Positions 35,022 through 44,500 of a stretch of 64,000 bases of DNA are shown piece after piece. The number at the start of each line of letters is the position of its first letter. The stretch's first letter is position 1. A model generated the notes under the pieces. That model did no database searches and was not told where the DNA came from. It saw only the letters and a program-made list of their open reading frames with translations. The stretch comes from Paenibacillus sp. Soil766. GTDB lineage: Bacteria > Bacillota > Bacilli > Paenibacillales > NBRC-103111. The stretch covers positions 21,242 to 85,241 of the forward strand of contig NZ_LMSJ01000003.1 in assembly GCF_001428105.1 (NCBI RefSeq), read 5' to 3'. Position numbers and translations under genes: made by a program.

Positions 35022-35731
35022 AGTAAGGAATGGAAGCAGTCGAACAACGTTGCATCCGGCATGTCGCATTGCTTTTGAATGTCTTGCAGAGTTCCATTCG
35101 CTACCAATCTGCCACCCGAAAGCAGCACAAATGAACTGCAAATCCGCTCCGCTGTATCTAGCACATGGGTACTCATCAGAATGCCTGCCCCGCGCTGCCG
35201 TTCCTCTTCCAGCATCCCTAAGAAATCTTTGATCGCCTTCGGATCTAGTCCAATGAAAGGCTCGTCCACGATGTACACATCGGGTTTATTCAAAAAACCA
35301 AGAATCAGCATGATCTTCTGTTGCATCCCTTTGGAAAATTTCCCAGGTAATTGATGCTTCTCGTCTAATAGACGGAACCGATGCAAGAGATCGTCAGCAC
35401 GCTCTAAGAATACGGTGCGATCTAACTCATAGACCGATGCCGCGAACTCCATGTGCTCCCACAACGTCAATTCATCGTACAGAATGGGGTGCTCGGGAAT
35501 ATAGGCATAACTTTTGTTCTCACCCATGAAGGAGATTTTGCCTTTAAAATCCTTCAACAAACCGAGAAGGCTCTTGATTGTCGTGCTTTTGCCAGCACCG
35601 TTCGGACCTAACAATCCTACGAGCTCCCCTTGCCTCACTGTAAAATGAATCCCCTTAATAATATCCGGCACCTCATCATAGCCGGCCTGCTCAATATATA
35701 CATCTAATACTGCTAATTGTTCATCTGACAT
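35018..35731 (-). CDS. ecsA: ABC transporter ATPase EcsA
   Basis: A 237-residue ABC ATPase: Walker A GPNGAGKST, YIPEHPILYDELTLWEHME (typical of EcsA), signature FSKGMQQKI, Walker B VYIVDEPFIGLDP, and the switch His in STHVL. It forms a complex with EcsB. It is preceded by about 100 bp containing the terminator of the short upstream transcript, so it may be read from that promoter with attenuation, or from its own promoter, which I could not identify. Confidence 0.9.
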   Translation of the reverse strand: MSDEQLAVLDVYIEQAGYDEVPDIIKGIHFTVRQGELVGLLGPNGAGKSTTIKSLLGLLKDFKGKISFMGENKSYAYIPEHPILYDELTLWEHMEFAASVYELDRTVFLERADDLLHRFRLLDEKHQLPGKFSKGMQQKIMLILGFLNKPDVYIVDEPFIGLDPKAIKDFLGMLEEERQRGAGILMSTHVLDTAERICSSFVLLSGGRLVANGTLQDIQKQCDMPDATLFDCFHSLL

Positions 35732-35834
35732 TCCGTGACTTCCCTTCCTCTTGATCGTACACCCTTTTCATATCGCTTTGCCAACATCTTATCATGAAAG
35801 CTTGCCCAAAGTATGAATGTAACATAAAAATGAG

Positions 35835-35884
35835 AAAAACCTTTAAGCGGGGTCACCCTGGATGAGCGACCGCGTTTAAAGGTT
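35835..35884 (-). terminator. Terminator of the short transcript upstream of ecsA
   Basis: On the minus strand AACCTTTAA pairs with TTAAAGGTT around a GC-rich inner stem, followed by five T residues. It lies about 100 bp before the ecsA start. Confidence 0.8.
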
Positions 35885-35932
35885 GTCTATAACTAATTGA
35901 GATTTCGCGTGGTAAAACCTAACATGAAATAA

Positions 35933-36001
35933 TTAGTACCATCTCAAAGCAACAGGCAGACATTGGATAAACAAAACAAGGTTCTTCATGTGTTTCATCA
36001 T
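35933..36001 (-). CDS. Small ORF, 22 codons, in a strongly promoted short transcript
   Basis: ATG 36001 follows AAAGGGTG by 6 nt and opens 22 codons ending TAA at 35933. The peptide starts MMKHMKNL, has a hydrophobic middle (VLFIQCLPVAL) and ends RWY. The unit is complete: promoter at 36101-36129, hairpin at 36027-36055, good ribosome binding site, ORF, then terminator at 35835-35884. Possibilities are a leader peptide that attenuates ecsAB, a small membrane peptide (type I toxin-like), or chance. A possible antisense promoter (TTGAGA-17-TAACAT) lies at 35897-35925 on the plus strand. Translation is inferred. Confidence 0.5.
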   Translation of the reverse strand: MMKHMKNLVLFIQCLPVALRWY

Positions 36002-36026
36002 CGTATTCACCCTTTCAAAAAGACAG

Positions 36027-36055
36027 AAAACGCCTATCCTGTGGTAGGATAGGCG
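36027..36055 (-). terminator. Hairpin in the leader of the small-ORF transcript
   Basis: CGCCTATCCT-ACCAC-AGGATAGGCG, a perfect 10-bp stem, followed by TTTTCTGTCTTTTT on the minus strand. It lies about 40 nt after the predicted transcript start and 26 nt before the small ORF, so it may be an attenuating terminator or a stabilising 5' hairpin. Confidence 0.65.
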
Positions 36056-36100
36056 CCATTGCCTCGAATATTAGTTGCACATCGTCGTGCGGTTAATTAG

Positions 36101-36129
36101 AGTATACATGGCGATCATAATCATGTCAA
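36101..36129 (-). promoter_or_regulatory. Strong sigma-A promoter
   Basis: TTGACA (36129-36124), 17-bp spacer, TATACT (36106-36101): near-consensus, the best promoter match I found on this strand in the gene-poor stretch. Start expected near 36094. Confidence 0.8.
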
Positions 36130-36369
36130 GTATAGTGACATTTAAATATGAAATATTTGTATTATGTCGTTTAACGTTATTTTATGTTAAGTAATATAAC
36201 ATCAACTCTTACTAACACACCACCAGTTGCTTAACTCTACAAATTTTCATTTACCGCTTCTGCTCAAGACTTCATAGGCTTTCATAGACTCCCCCATCCA
36301 TGAGTTACATATTGCATGTTGCCCTCACTCACTCGGTCGCTCACCCACCTGTTCCCGATTCGCTGACAA

Positions 36370-36560
36370 CTAACTGGATTTTCTACATCTATTTTTTCGA
36401 ATTTCAACCAAAATAAGTAATTAAATGTAAAATGTACAGCTAATTTTGTCAAATCCTTTACTTTCGAGCATATTGAGCTCAATTAGCTGTAGGAAATCCA
36501 GTTATTCTTCATAAATACAAAAATCGGCTGTGATTACCTGTAGAAAATACAGTTATTTCA
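36370..36560. repeat. Dispersed hairpin repeat, site B (four units)
   Basis: Units: an inverted copy at 36370-36392 (AACTGGATTTTCTACATCTA), then ATGTAAAATGTACAG (from 36425), CTGTAGGAAATCCAG (from 36487) and CTGTAGAAAATACAG (from 36538). Spacing between the last three is 62 and 51 bp. The core is a 5-bp stem with a 5-nt purine loop; CTGTA...TACAG here matches CTGGA...TCCAG elsewhere, a compensated change. No gene is supported between 36130 and 36734. Confidence 0.75.
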
Positions 36561-36628
36561 CCATAGTAGCTGTTGGGGACAAGTTGAGCCAGAATCGGCG
36601 GAGGTAGGACTGGGTCTGACAGGAGGAA

Positions 36629-36698
36629 GATGGGTTTGATGGGTTTGATGGGTACTAGGTGTTCAGTGCTCAGTGTTAGTGTTCGGCGTTCGGTGTTG
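36629..36698. repeat. Short tandem repeats (9-bp and 7-bp units)
   Basis: GATGGGTTT GATGGGTTT GATGGGTAC (36629-36655), then degenerate 6-7-bp units GTGTTCA, GTGCTCA, GTGTTA, GTGTTCG, GCGTTCG, GTGTTG (36659-36698). They follow directly after hairpin-repeat site B. Confidence 0.75.
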
Positions 36699-36734
36699 CA
36701 TGCAGGGTGCTAGGTATCCCCTTCATAATTCCAT

Positions 36735-36992
36735 CTAAAGCATCGCATCGCGCTGAACGTCGCTTATCTCCTGCACACGGTAACTATTAATAATTGCCGC
36801 CGCAAATGTAACCCGGTTATTCCGAAAAAAGTGATACAACATACGCGCCTCTGCACACTCTTCGTCATATCGCGGAAAGTTAAGAAAATCGTCCGCCGTC
36901 CAACCTTCGCCACGAAGACTCTCAATGGATGCTGCAATTTTGCTAGGAATGACAGGTTTGAATAAAGTTGTCGCCTCCGTTGTCATCGCCAT
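36735..36992 (-). CDS. Hypothetical small protein
   Basis: An 85-residue soluble protein, starting at ATG 36992 (AAAGGTGG 5 nt upstream; a GTG at 37001 and an ATG at 36986 are alternatives). It has no signal peptide. GEGWTADDFLNFPRYDEECAEAR and YHFFRNNRVTFAAAIINSYRV suggest a small helical fold. I do not recognise the family. It follows the GH30 pseudogene in the same direction after a 79-bp gap. Confidence 0.55.
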   Translation of the reverse strand: MAMTTEATTLFKPVIPSKIAASIESLRGEGWTADDFLNFPRYDEECAEARMLYHFFRNNRVTFAAAIINSYRVQEISDVQRDAML

Positions 36993-37071
36993 ACACGCCA
37001 CCTTTCACTTGAATCTATCATTCTAGTAAAAGGATACCCACATCTAGCAGCGGTTAAACGTCGCTTAGCGC

Positions 37072-38329
37072 TTAATACTCCACATAACTGGTCACGGATT
37101 TGCCTGGCAGCGTAACCGTCATTGCACCACCCGCCACTGCTACGTCTGTTAATTTGGCCAGATCTTCAGTTGCGCTGGTACGTCTTCCTGAAACATTAGC
37201 CATCGTCAGACCGCTAATCGTCGTCGTGATAGCCGACGTGCTGTTATTAATTAACACCACGGATGCTCTACCCGTGCCATTCTTGCCACCGATAGCAACG
37301 AGATTGCTGTCGCTCGAAGCTGCCAGAATGCGGGTATCGTCCGGACGCAAGTAACGGCTGAATTGGCCCATTACATAGAGCCTTTTATTCACGGTGTACG
37401 CATTATTGGCCCCTAGATTGATGAGCCCTTCACCTGAGGCACTTGAAGCTGGATTCACCGCCCACCAGTAAAGCCAGCCTCGCTCGCCTCGCTTCAAGTC
37501 AGCAGCAATCATGTTGGCCCACTTCAATCCATCCGTGATACTCGGATCGTTGGCGGTTTGGAAATTACTGACCTCTGTCGCGATCAGCGGTTTACCGTAA
37601 TGGTTCACTTCGACATACGTACTGTAATCGTGCACCGAAACAAAATCCAACTTCGCCCGCGTCGTTGCGCTGAAACTGTTCATGTAGTTGTTCGAAGCGG
37701 TTCGATTAGAGCCCTCTGGCGCGCCAACCAGTACGCCTTGATTCAAGCTGTGAACCACATCAGCCACCTTCGCGGATACTTGGTCTAATTCACTGGTCGT
37801 ATACTGCGCCGACGCATAAGGCGTCGCTAAATCGGGTTCATTTTGCACACTGACCCATTTAATATTAAATCCAAACACATTCCGATATTGATTCACATAC
37901 GTCTTCATGTAATTAGCGAAATTATCGTATTGCGAGGTGCTCAGATGCCCGCCATTGTTAGGCGAACCATCTTTGATGCAGATCCGTGTTCCAGTCCGTC
38001 ACACCTGAAGAAGGCATGAACGTTGTTTGCACAGCATCCTGCGCAGCCGTATACGGATTGATCTCCATCCTCACAATTGACAATCCAGCATTAGAGGCAT
38101 CTGTCCGGAACAATTTATCTAAAATTAGACCTTGCGTTGTTGCATTGTAATTCGTTTTCAACTCATTCACCGGGTGATTGGCTGCCGCACCAAATCCCCA
38201 TATCGTTTGGTACGTCGTGTCTTTGTACAGCGTCACCGTACTTGCTGCCAATGCCGGGGGAGCCATGCTCACCAACATCGAAATCGCTAACCCAATTACA
38301 CCATAAACCTTCTTTCTGTGTGAAATCAT
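37072..38329 (-). pseudogene. GH30 xylanase, internally deleted and frameshifted
   Basis: The first part (38329-37958) has a signal peptide (to about residue 28, ALA) and the GH30 start YQTIWGFGAAANHP...LSIVRMEINPYT, ending at DWNTDL before running into a stop. A different frame from about 37976 continues KDGSPNNGGHLSTSQYDNFANYMKTY with the acid/base Glu in SVQNEPD and the nucleophile Glu in PLIATEVSNF, to the stop at 37072. GH30 relatives have about 25 residues between the two parts, including a WSPPxxMK segment, absent here. It is therefore a decayed secreted (glucurono)xylanase. The start codon has AGAGGTG upstream and a good cre site, showing it was once regulated. Confidence 0.85.
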
Positions 38330-38386
38330 TCTGCATGCACCTCTTCACTCAAATTTGGCCTAAGTTCAACCTCCCTAAATTTAAAC

Positions 38387-38400
38387 TGAAATCGCTTTCA
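38387..38400 (-). promoter_or_regulatory. CcpA-binding cre site before the GH30 pseudogene
   Basis: TGAAAGCGATTTCA on the minus strand matches the catabolite-repression consensus TGNAANCGNTNNCA at every fixed position. It lies 58 bp upstream of the start codon. It indicates carbon catabolite control of the former xylanase gene. Confidence 0.75.
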
Positions 38401-38472
38401 AAACACTGAGGTAAAAAGGCTTTTTACTGCATGAATGCGATGCAAATAGCTACAATTTACTTGCACTTTGCC

Positions 38473-39561
38473 TTATTCACCTCCAAATCGGTCCTTATAC
38501 TCCATCGGGTTCAAGCCATGATATTGTTTGAAGATACGGGAGAAATGGATGCTGTTCTCATAGCCTACTTGCAGAGCAATTTCATAACTTTTCAAGGACG
38601 AAGTGAGCAGCAAATCCCGCGCTTTGCGCATTCTAACGTTAACGCAATACGTCCAGATCGTCATCCCCGCCTGCTCTTTAAAAAGCTTCGCTAAGTACGA
38701 ACGACTCATCGCTACATGATCCGCTAGTTCTTGTAGACCCCAGTTCTCCGCATAATGCTCTTCGATATACCGTTTGACTTGGTCAACAACGCTCTCCTTC
38801 TGCAGGTTCTTCGCCTTGCGTGCACGATCCATCAGAATATTCGCCGCTTGCTCCAACCGTCTCACCGCACATAAACGGAAATACTGCCTCACATCGGAGT
38901 GCTTCAGGCTATGCTCGCCAAGCTCGACATCCTCACCTTCCTCGTACTTCACGTGAATGTCCTGCTTCTTCAACTCTTCGATAACAAGTGACGTCCACGC
39001 CATGGACAGCTCATTAAGAATTTCATAACGTCCTTCGACCCACGACTCCAACATCGCCAGCGTGTCTACGATAATTAGCGGCTGCCCGTGTAAATAAACA
39101 GACAATACCATCTCCAGCCAGCTGTCCAGCATTGGCTTATAGACGGGCAGCTTATGCAGCAGAAGCTGATTCGCTTCATTACGCCGACCACTGCGAATGC
39201 GGGCGTTTGCCTTCTGAACAGCCTCTTGCAAGAGGGAGCTATCTGTCGGCTTCAGCACATAATCAACGGCGCCAAGCTCGATACTCTTTTTGGCATATTG
39301 GAAGTCATCATAGCTTGAAATCACGATACATATCATCCAAGGATACAGTTGATTAATCTCTTTCATCAATTGCAGCCCATCAACGAGCGGCATCCGAACA
39401 TCCGTCATGCAAATATCGGCATAGTGATCTTTGAGCCAGTCCAGTGCTTTGCGGCCGTTCGGGAGCGTGCTAGATACCGTAACTCCTTCCATTTCTGACA
39501 CTTGTATCGACAGGCTTTCACGAATGAGATCTTCATCGTCTACAATAATAAGTCTGTTCAT
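38473..39561 (-). CDS. YesN-type response regulator with AraC domain (short form)
   Basis: A 362-residue regulator, shorter than the other two in the window because the middle region is reduced. Receiver domain 1-120 with VDDED, the phosphorylated Asp in ICMTDVRMPLVDG and the Lys in YVLKPT. AraC-type helix-turn-helix pair at the end: WGLQELADHVAMSRSYLAKLF and SYEIALQVGYENSIHFSRIF. It lies 18 nt after the sensor kinase stop. It probably activates the adjacent xylan genes. Confidence 0.92.
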   Translation of the reverse strand: MNRLIIVDDEDLIRESLSIQVSEMEGVTVSSTLPNGRKALDWLKDHYADICMTDVRMPLVDGLQLMKEINQLYPWMICIVISSYDDFQYAKKSIELGAVDYVLKPTDSSLLQEAVQKANARIRSGRRNEANQLLLHKLPVYKPMLDSWLEMVLSVYLHGQPLIIVDTLAMLESWVEGRYEILNELSMAWTSLVIEELKKQDIHVKYEEGEDVELGEHSLKHSDVRQYFRLCAVRRLEQAANILMDRARKAKNLQKESVVDQVKRYIEEHYAENWGLQELADHVAMSRSYLAKLFKEQAGMTIWTYCVNVRMRKARDLLLTSSLKSYEIALQVGYENSIHFSRIFKQYHGLNPMEYKDRFGGE

Positions 39562-39579
39562 CTGATCGCGGTCCCCTTT

Positions 39580-41379
39580 CTATGTATCCAAGCTATCTTG
39601 TAATGGCAAAATGACTTCAACAACCGCCCCCCCAGTAACGGGGTCATTAAAGAACGTAATTTTAGCTTCACCCGCATAAAACATATGCAAACGGTAAATC
39701 AGATTCGAAAGCCCGACTTGATTGTGCCTATACTGGTGCGCGTGGGAATCCGCTTGTTCCTGCTTTAATCGAACTAACGTCTCCGCCGAGAATCCAGGTC
39801 CATTATCAGCAACCGTGAGTAGCAGCTTGTCCCCTTTGTCCCCCTGCACGACTTCCCCACGAATATGAATATGTACGGATTCCCCTGTCGTTTCTCTCCC
39901 ATGCTTAATACTGTTTTCTACCAGAGGCTGCAGAAGTGCTTTGGTACATATCGCTTGCAAATGCTCCTCAGGTACCTCAATGCTATACGTGACTTCATCT
40001 TTGAATCGGACTTTCATGATCGTCAAATAATTTTCTAAGTGCTTGATCTCTTCTTTGAGAACGACTTTCATATTCTTGAAATCCGACGTGTAGCGCAGCA
40101 TATTGGAGAGATTGACCGCTACATGACCAATATGCGACTGCTTCGCAATGACAGTCATGGAATTGATTGTTTCGAGCGTGTTATATAAAAAATGGGAATT
40201 AATTTGCGACTGAAGCGCCGAAATCACGGCCCGGTGCTGCAAAACGCGCGTCTCCGCATGATCATGTATGGACTGCTCCAGATGACCGAGCAAATTATTA
40301 AAAGAGATGCTCAAATCAGCAACCTCATCCACACCCTCCACCTCAGCCCGCAAATGAAAGGAGCTCGTCAGTTGCATCGCTTTCATCATTTTACGCAAAC
40401 CTAGAATCCGCCTTGTAATGGAAGAAGCTGCAAAATAGGTGAGCAAAACCGAAATAATCAAAGCCGAGATCGCAATAACAATCGTGACGTTTCTCGTGTA
40501 GTTAATGCTTTGGGCAATTTCTTGATACGGAAGAATCGCAATAATTTTCCAACCTGTCATCTGAATGGTTTGAAAAATAATGAGCTCTTTTCCCGACTTG
40601 TCGAACACAGAACCCTCCTGCTGCCCTTTCACCGCTTGCACAATATGATCATCCATATGCCCCATCACCTCTGCAGAGTGGGAATGATGAATAATCGTAC
40701 CCGCTTGATCCATAACGAGGGCAGAGCCCGTGTTCGCAATATTAATTTGGGACATGACACTCTGAGACGGCTTCAGTGAAATATCAATTTTCAAATAACC
40801 ATTACTCAGCTGCTTAAAAAGGGTCAACACAGGGATCTTCATTTTCTGATTCGTCGCATCGATGTAATTCTCTGAAATACCGGTAATAAACTTGACCTTC
40901 TCATAATTGCCGCTTTGAGCGAAGTAAGGTTCATTTTTAATCGTATATTTTAAGGGAAGGGCGTACGTATTAACGAAATGCTGCTCAAACCCGCTCGGAT
41001 TGTACAAAGAAACGGATAATACCTCTGGATATTGTAAAAATAAACGATTCAAATAGTTATCTTTGATTCTCTCGTAGGTACGTATGAGCTCAGAAGATAC
41101 ATTTGGGGAAGAAACACGCATCCAATCTCGGACTTCGAGACTGTTGCTCAGCATAAGAAAGGCCAGTTCGTACTCCGTATAGTAGCGATTCAAGTTCATA
41201 TTTGCTTGTTTAAGAATTTGCATACTGAGGTGATCAATATCTTTACGAACAGAACTCCTCGTCTGCATATAGCTAGAAATACCGATCGTCGAAACGGTAA
41301 AAATCAGAATGGTGACAATGATGGAGATGAGCCTCCATTTCAGGGAGCGCTTCAGGCTCTTGAGCATATAGTTATACAA
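39580..41379 (-). CDS. YesM-type sensor histidine kinase
   Basis: A 599-residue membrane kinase: helix near 15-35, extracellular sensor of about 250 residues, second helix near 295-315, HAMP, His_kinase domain with QSQINSHFLYNTLETINSM, ATPase domain with LLQPLVENSIKHG and ADNGPGFSAE. The start is TTG 41379, with GGGGGAG 6 nt upstream. Together with the regulator it should sense xylooligosaccharides and drive the xylanase and importer genes; the signal is inferred. Confidence 0.92.
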   Translation of the reverse strand: MYNYMLKSLKRSLKWRLISIIVTILIFTVSTIGISSYMQTRSSVRKDIDHLSMQILKQANMNLNRYYTEYELAFLMLSNSLEVRDWMRVSSPNVSSELIRTYERIKDNYLNRLFLQYPEVLSVSLYNPSGFEQHFVNTYALPLKYTIKNEPYFAQSGNYEKVKFITGISENYIDATNQKMKIPVLTLFKQLSNGYLKIDISLKPSQSVMSQINIANTGSALVMDQAGTIIHHSHSAEVMGHMDDHIVQAVKGQQEGSVFDKSGKELIIFQTIQMTGWKIIAILPYQEIAQSINYTRNVTIVIAISALIISVLLTYFAASSITRRILGLRKMMKAMQLTSSFHLRAEVEGVDEVADLSISFNNLLGHLEQSIHDHAETRVLQHRAVISALQSQINSHFLYNTLETINSMTVIAKQSHIGHVAVNLSNMLRYTSDFKNMKVVLKEEIKHLENYLTIMKVRFKDEVTYSIEVPEEHLQAICTKALLQPLVENSIKHGRETTGESVHIHIRGEVVQGDKGDKLLLTVADNGPGFSAETLVRLKQEQADSHAHQYRHNQVGLSNLIYRLHMFYAGEAKITFFNDPVTGGAVVEVILPLQDSLDT

Positions 41380-41431
41380 GTTGATCTCCCCCTGTGAACA
41401 GACGATGATGTGCCTAGCGTCTCGTAGTTAA

Positions 41432-41460
41432 ATAATATGCCCAAATTCAGTCCTGAGCAA
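41432..41460 (-). promoter_or_regulatory. Promoter of the xylan sensor kinase/regulator pair
   Basis: TTGCTC (41460-41455), 17-bp spacer, TATTAT (41437-41432), between the xylanase terminator and the kinase start. Confidence 0.6.
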
Positions 41461-41515
41461 TGAGGTAAGCGTTTTATTTACTGTAGGGATCGTACTTTTT
41501 TGTTTAAAATACGAC

Positions 41516-41544
41516 AAAAACCGCGCCTACGATAGGCACGGTTT
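41516..41544 (-). terminator. Terminator after the GH10 xylanase gene
   Basis: AAACCGTGCCTA-TCG-TAGGCGCGGTTTTT in the minus direction, ending in a five-T run. Confidence 0.85.
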
Positions 41545-41556
41545 GAGCATTGCAAC

Positions 41557-44500
41557 TTATTGGTAGATAAATTGGAATAATCTGTACAACATGACGGCAG
41601 TTTCGGCTCTGGTTGTATGACCAAGCGGATTCACTTTACCGGCGTTTCCTTCGACTAACCCTTGCTGAACGAGGGCATTTACGGCCTGCACCGCATAAGA
41701 AGCGATATCGGCTCCGTCCGTGAATTTACTTGCATTATTTGCTGTTGGTAATATTTTGTTCACTCCCGTCAATGCTCTCGTAATCATAACGAACATATCT
41801 TGACGGGTGATACTAGCTTGCGGGTTAAAGTGTTGATCGTCTACACCATTGACAATGCCGAGTTTACTCGCGATGCCAACGGCTTTCTCGTAATACGCAC
41901 CTTTCTGAATGTCCGTGAAATGCGTATCCGATGTCGCTTGCAGCCCAAAAGTTTCAACAAGTAGTTTCGTGAAGTCTGCTCGTGTGATGGCAGCCGTCGG
42001 ATTGAACGCTTGAGCCGTAATCCCTTGAATAATCCCTTTGGCAGCAAGCGTCTCAATGGCTTTCTGCGCCCACTTTGTGGAAGCGAGATCCTGGAAAGCT
42101 GGCTTGTTGTAGGAAACTGCATACATGCTGAAATGATTCGTGCTGAATTCAATGTTGCCAGTAGCAGCGTTGTAGCTGCCTGTCGGTACGAGTTGAGCTT
42201 GGCCTTGTGCGTTCACATACCAGACATTTAACAGTTCAGGATGAGCTTTCTCTTCCTGAGACAGCGCATAAGGAATACTTACAGAAACGGAAGCATCTTT
42301 GTTCTCGAAATTCATCGGTTGGCCTGATGCTGTGAACTGAAGATCCACGACGATGCCTGCTTTGCCCTTCAGGTCGGTATGCGTTGGCAGTTTATCGCTC
42401 GAAATGTTGATCGTTATGCTCGATTGCTTGGCTGCCTGCGTGTTATTGGCAAACATATTGCTAGGTAAAACAATCGTGCCAAGTTGTGTGGAAATGATCA
42501 GACCGTGTGTGGATTCTTGCTGGGTAAGATACTCCGTTGGCAGTTCAAGTGCATAGCTGTTAGCTCCTGCGACTTGCGGAACTTGCAGAGTAATTTTCGG
42601 AGTCGTTCCACCCGCTTGTGCATCCAACTTCTTAAAAGCTTCATCAATAGTTGTTTTATCAATGGTTGCTGTGGCTTTCCCATTCAGAGTTGTTACGCTT
42701 GATGCTGGGAAAGTAATCTTAGCCTCCCCATTGTTAAGAGTAATCGACGGTTTACCAATCTCTGGTTGCGTCCCCGTTCCTGTAGATGGCCCAGTTGTGG
42801 CAGGAACAGCTTGCGTTCTAACCTGAAGCGTCGGACCATTGCTTGACCAGTTGTTCGCCGCATCCGCCGCTTCAACCTTAAAGTCATACGCTGTATCAGC
42901 GGTCAATCCTGTTACCTGCCACGTTATGTTTGGCGTAGTTGTCACTATGTTGCCATTCATCAAGAGCTTATACTGGGTTACACCTATGCGGTCAATCGCT
43001 TGGCTCCATGAGAGTTGAATGGCATTCGATGTCACGTTTCCTTGTGTCAAAGCGCTTTCCGCAGGCCAACCAGGCGCTGTTGTGTCACTTGGAACTGGGA
43101 TTTCTGGATCATTCGTGCTCGGCCCGAATACAGTCGAGTTGCCGACATAATCCTTCGCTTCAACTTTATACACGGCTGCACTGTCTGGTGTACCCATGAT
43201 TGAGTAACTTGTATAAGTAGCGTCTACTTGTGCAACTTGAACACCATTACGGTACACGACATACCATTCAATGCCAGCGTTATCTGTAGCCCTATCCCAT
43301 TCCAAGTTTTCACGATCTGACAACTTCGTAGAATGGATTCTCGAACCTGTCGGCCATTGCGGTGTAATGGTATCTAGCTTATAGACACTAGTTGTCAGTT
43401 GCAGCGGTTGTGACGCATTTCCTGCCTGGTCCATAGCGACAACGGAGAAAGGATACTGTGTGTTGGCATCTAGGCCATTAACGTAATAACTTCGTACATC
43501 ATTGGCAACATACGCAATTTCCACACCATTCTGCTCCATGCGGTAAGCATGAACTTCCGTATCATCTGAAGCCGTAGGCCAATTCAGTTGTAACCCCGAT
43601 GAAGTTTTATACGAAACGACTAGAGTGCTAATCTGGCTCCATGTAGGCGGAGCCGTATCTGGTGCAAGTGTCGTTACACGAATCCCAGGTCCCGCAGCAC
43701 GATTGCCTGATGCATCTCGCGCACTTACATGGAAGTCATAATCTGTCCTTGCTGTAAGTCCTGTTACGTGATAGGTTTGCACATCACTATAGACAGAGCC
43801 TACAACCGAATTTCCGTTATAAATATCATATGCTGCTATTCCATACTGGTCAGTTGCTGCAGGCCACTGTAAGGTAACGCCAAAACGTGATACATCTTGC
43901 GTAGATAAGACAGCCGCTCCTGACCAAGTTGGCGCAAAGTTATCTGCGCTTGGTGTTGTAAGGTTAGTTGTAGGACCTGTCGCTGATACCAAGCTTGCAT
44001 CCCGGGCTTCAACCTTGAATGTGTAAGCTGTCGAAGGTGTTAACCCCGTTACTGCATAGCTGTATACATCAGAGCCAACCGTGGCAATCGCAGTACCATT
44101 ACGATAGATGGTATAGCCATTAATGCCCCTCTGATCTTGTGCACTTGACCAAGTCAGCGTTGCTCCAAGAGGTTGTACTTGTGTGGCGCTTAATGTACCG
44201 CTGCTCCAAGTAGGCGGCGTAGTATCCACGGGCATTTGCTCTGTGCCAACAGATAAGTAAGGCTTATAAACTGCATTTGCGCCCGTAGCTTCTTTGGAAT
44301 GAATATCAACATTCTGATCTAGCCAAGCATCGTCCTGAAGTTTGAAAGAGATCGTCCCATCTCCACTGAGCTCTGTTGCAACCTGACTCGTCACTGAGAA
44401 AGTTTTCCAAAAATTAGCGTTCCGTACAAGTGTAGAAGCTATCTTGGCCCCGTCAACAGGCTTATTCAACCAGTTTACTGGTGCTGCGCCTGCTTCTGAC

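Noticed and set aside
36282..36482. A 66-codon open frame on the minus strand
   Set aside because: It lies across the hairpin-repeat units, has no ribosome binding site and no protein-like pattern.
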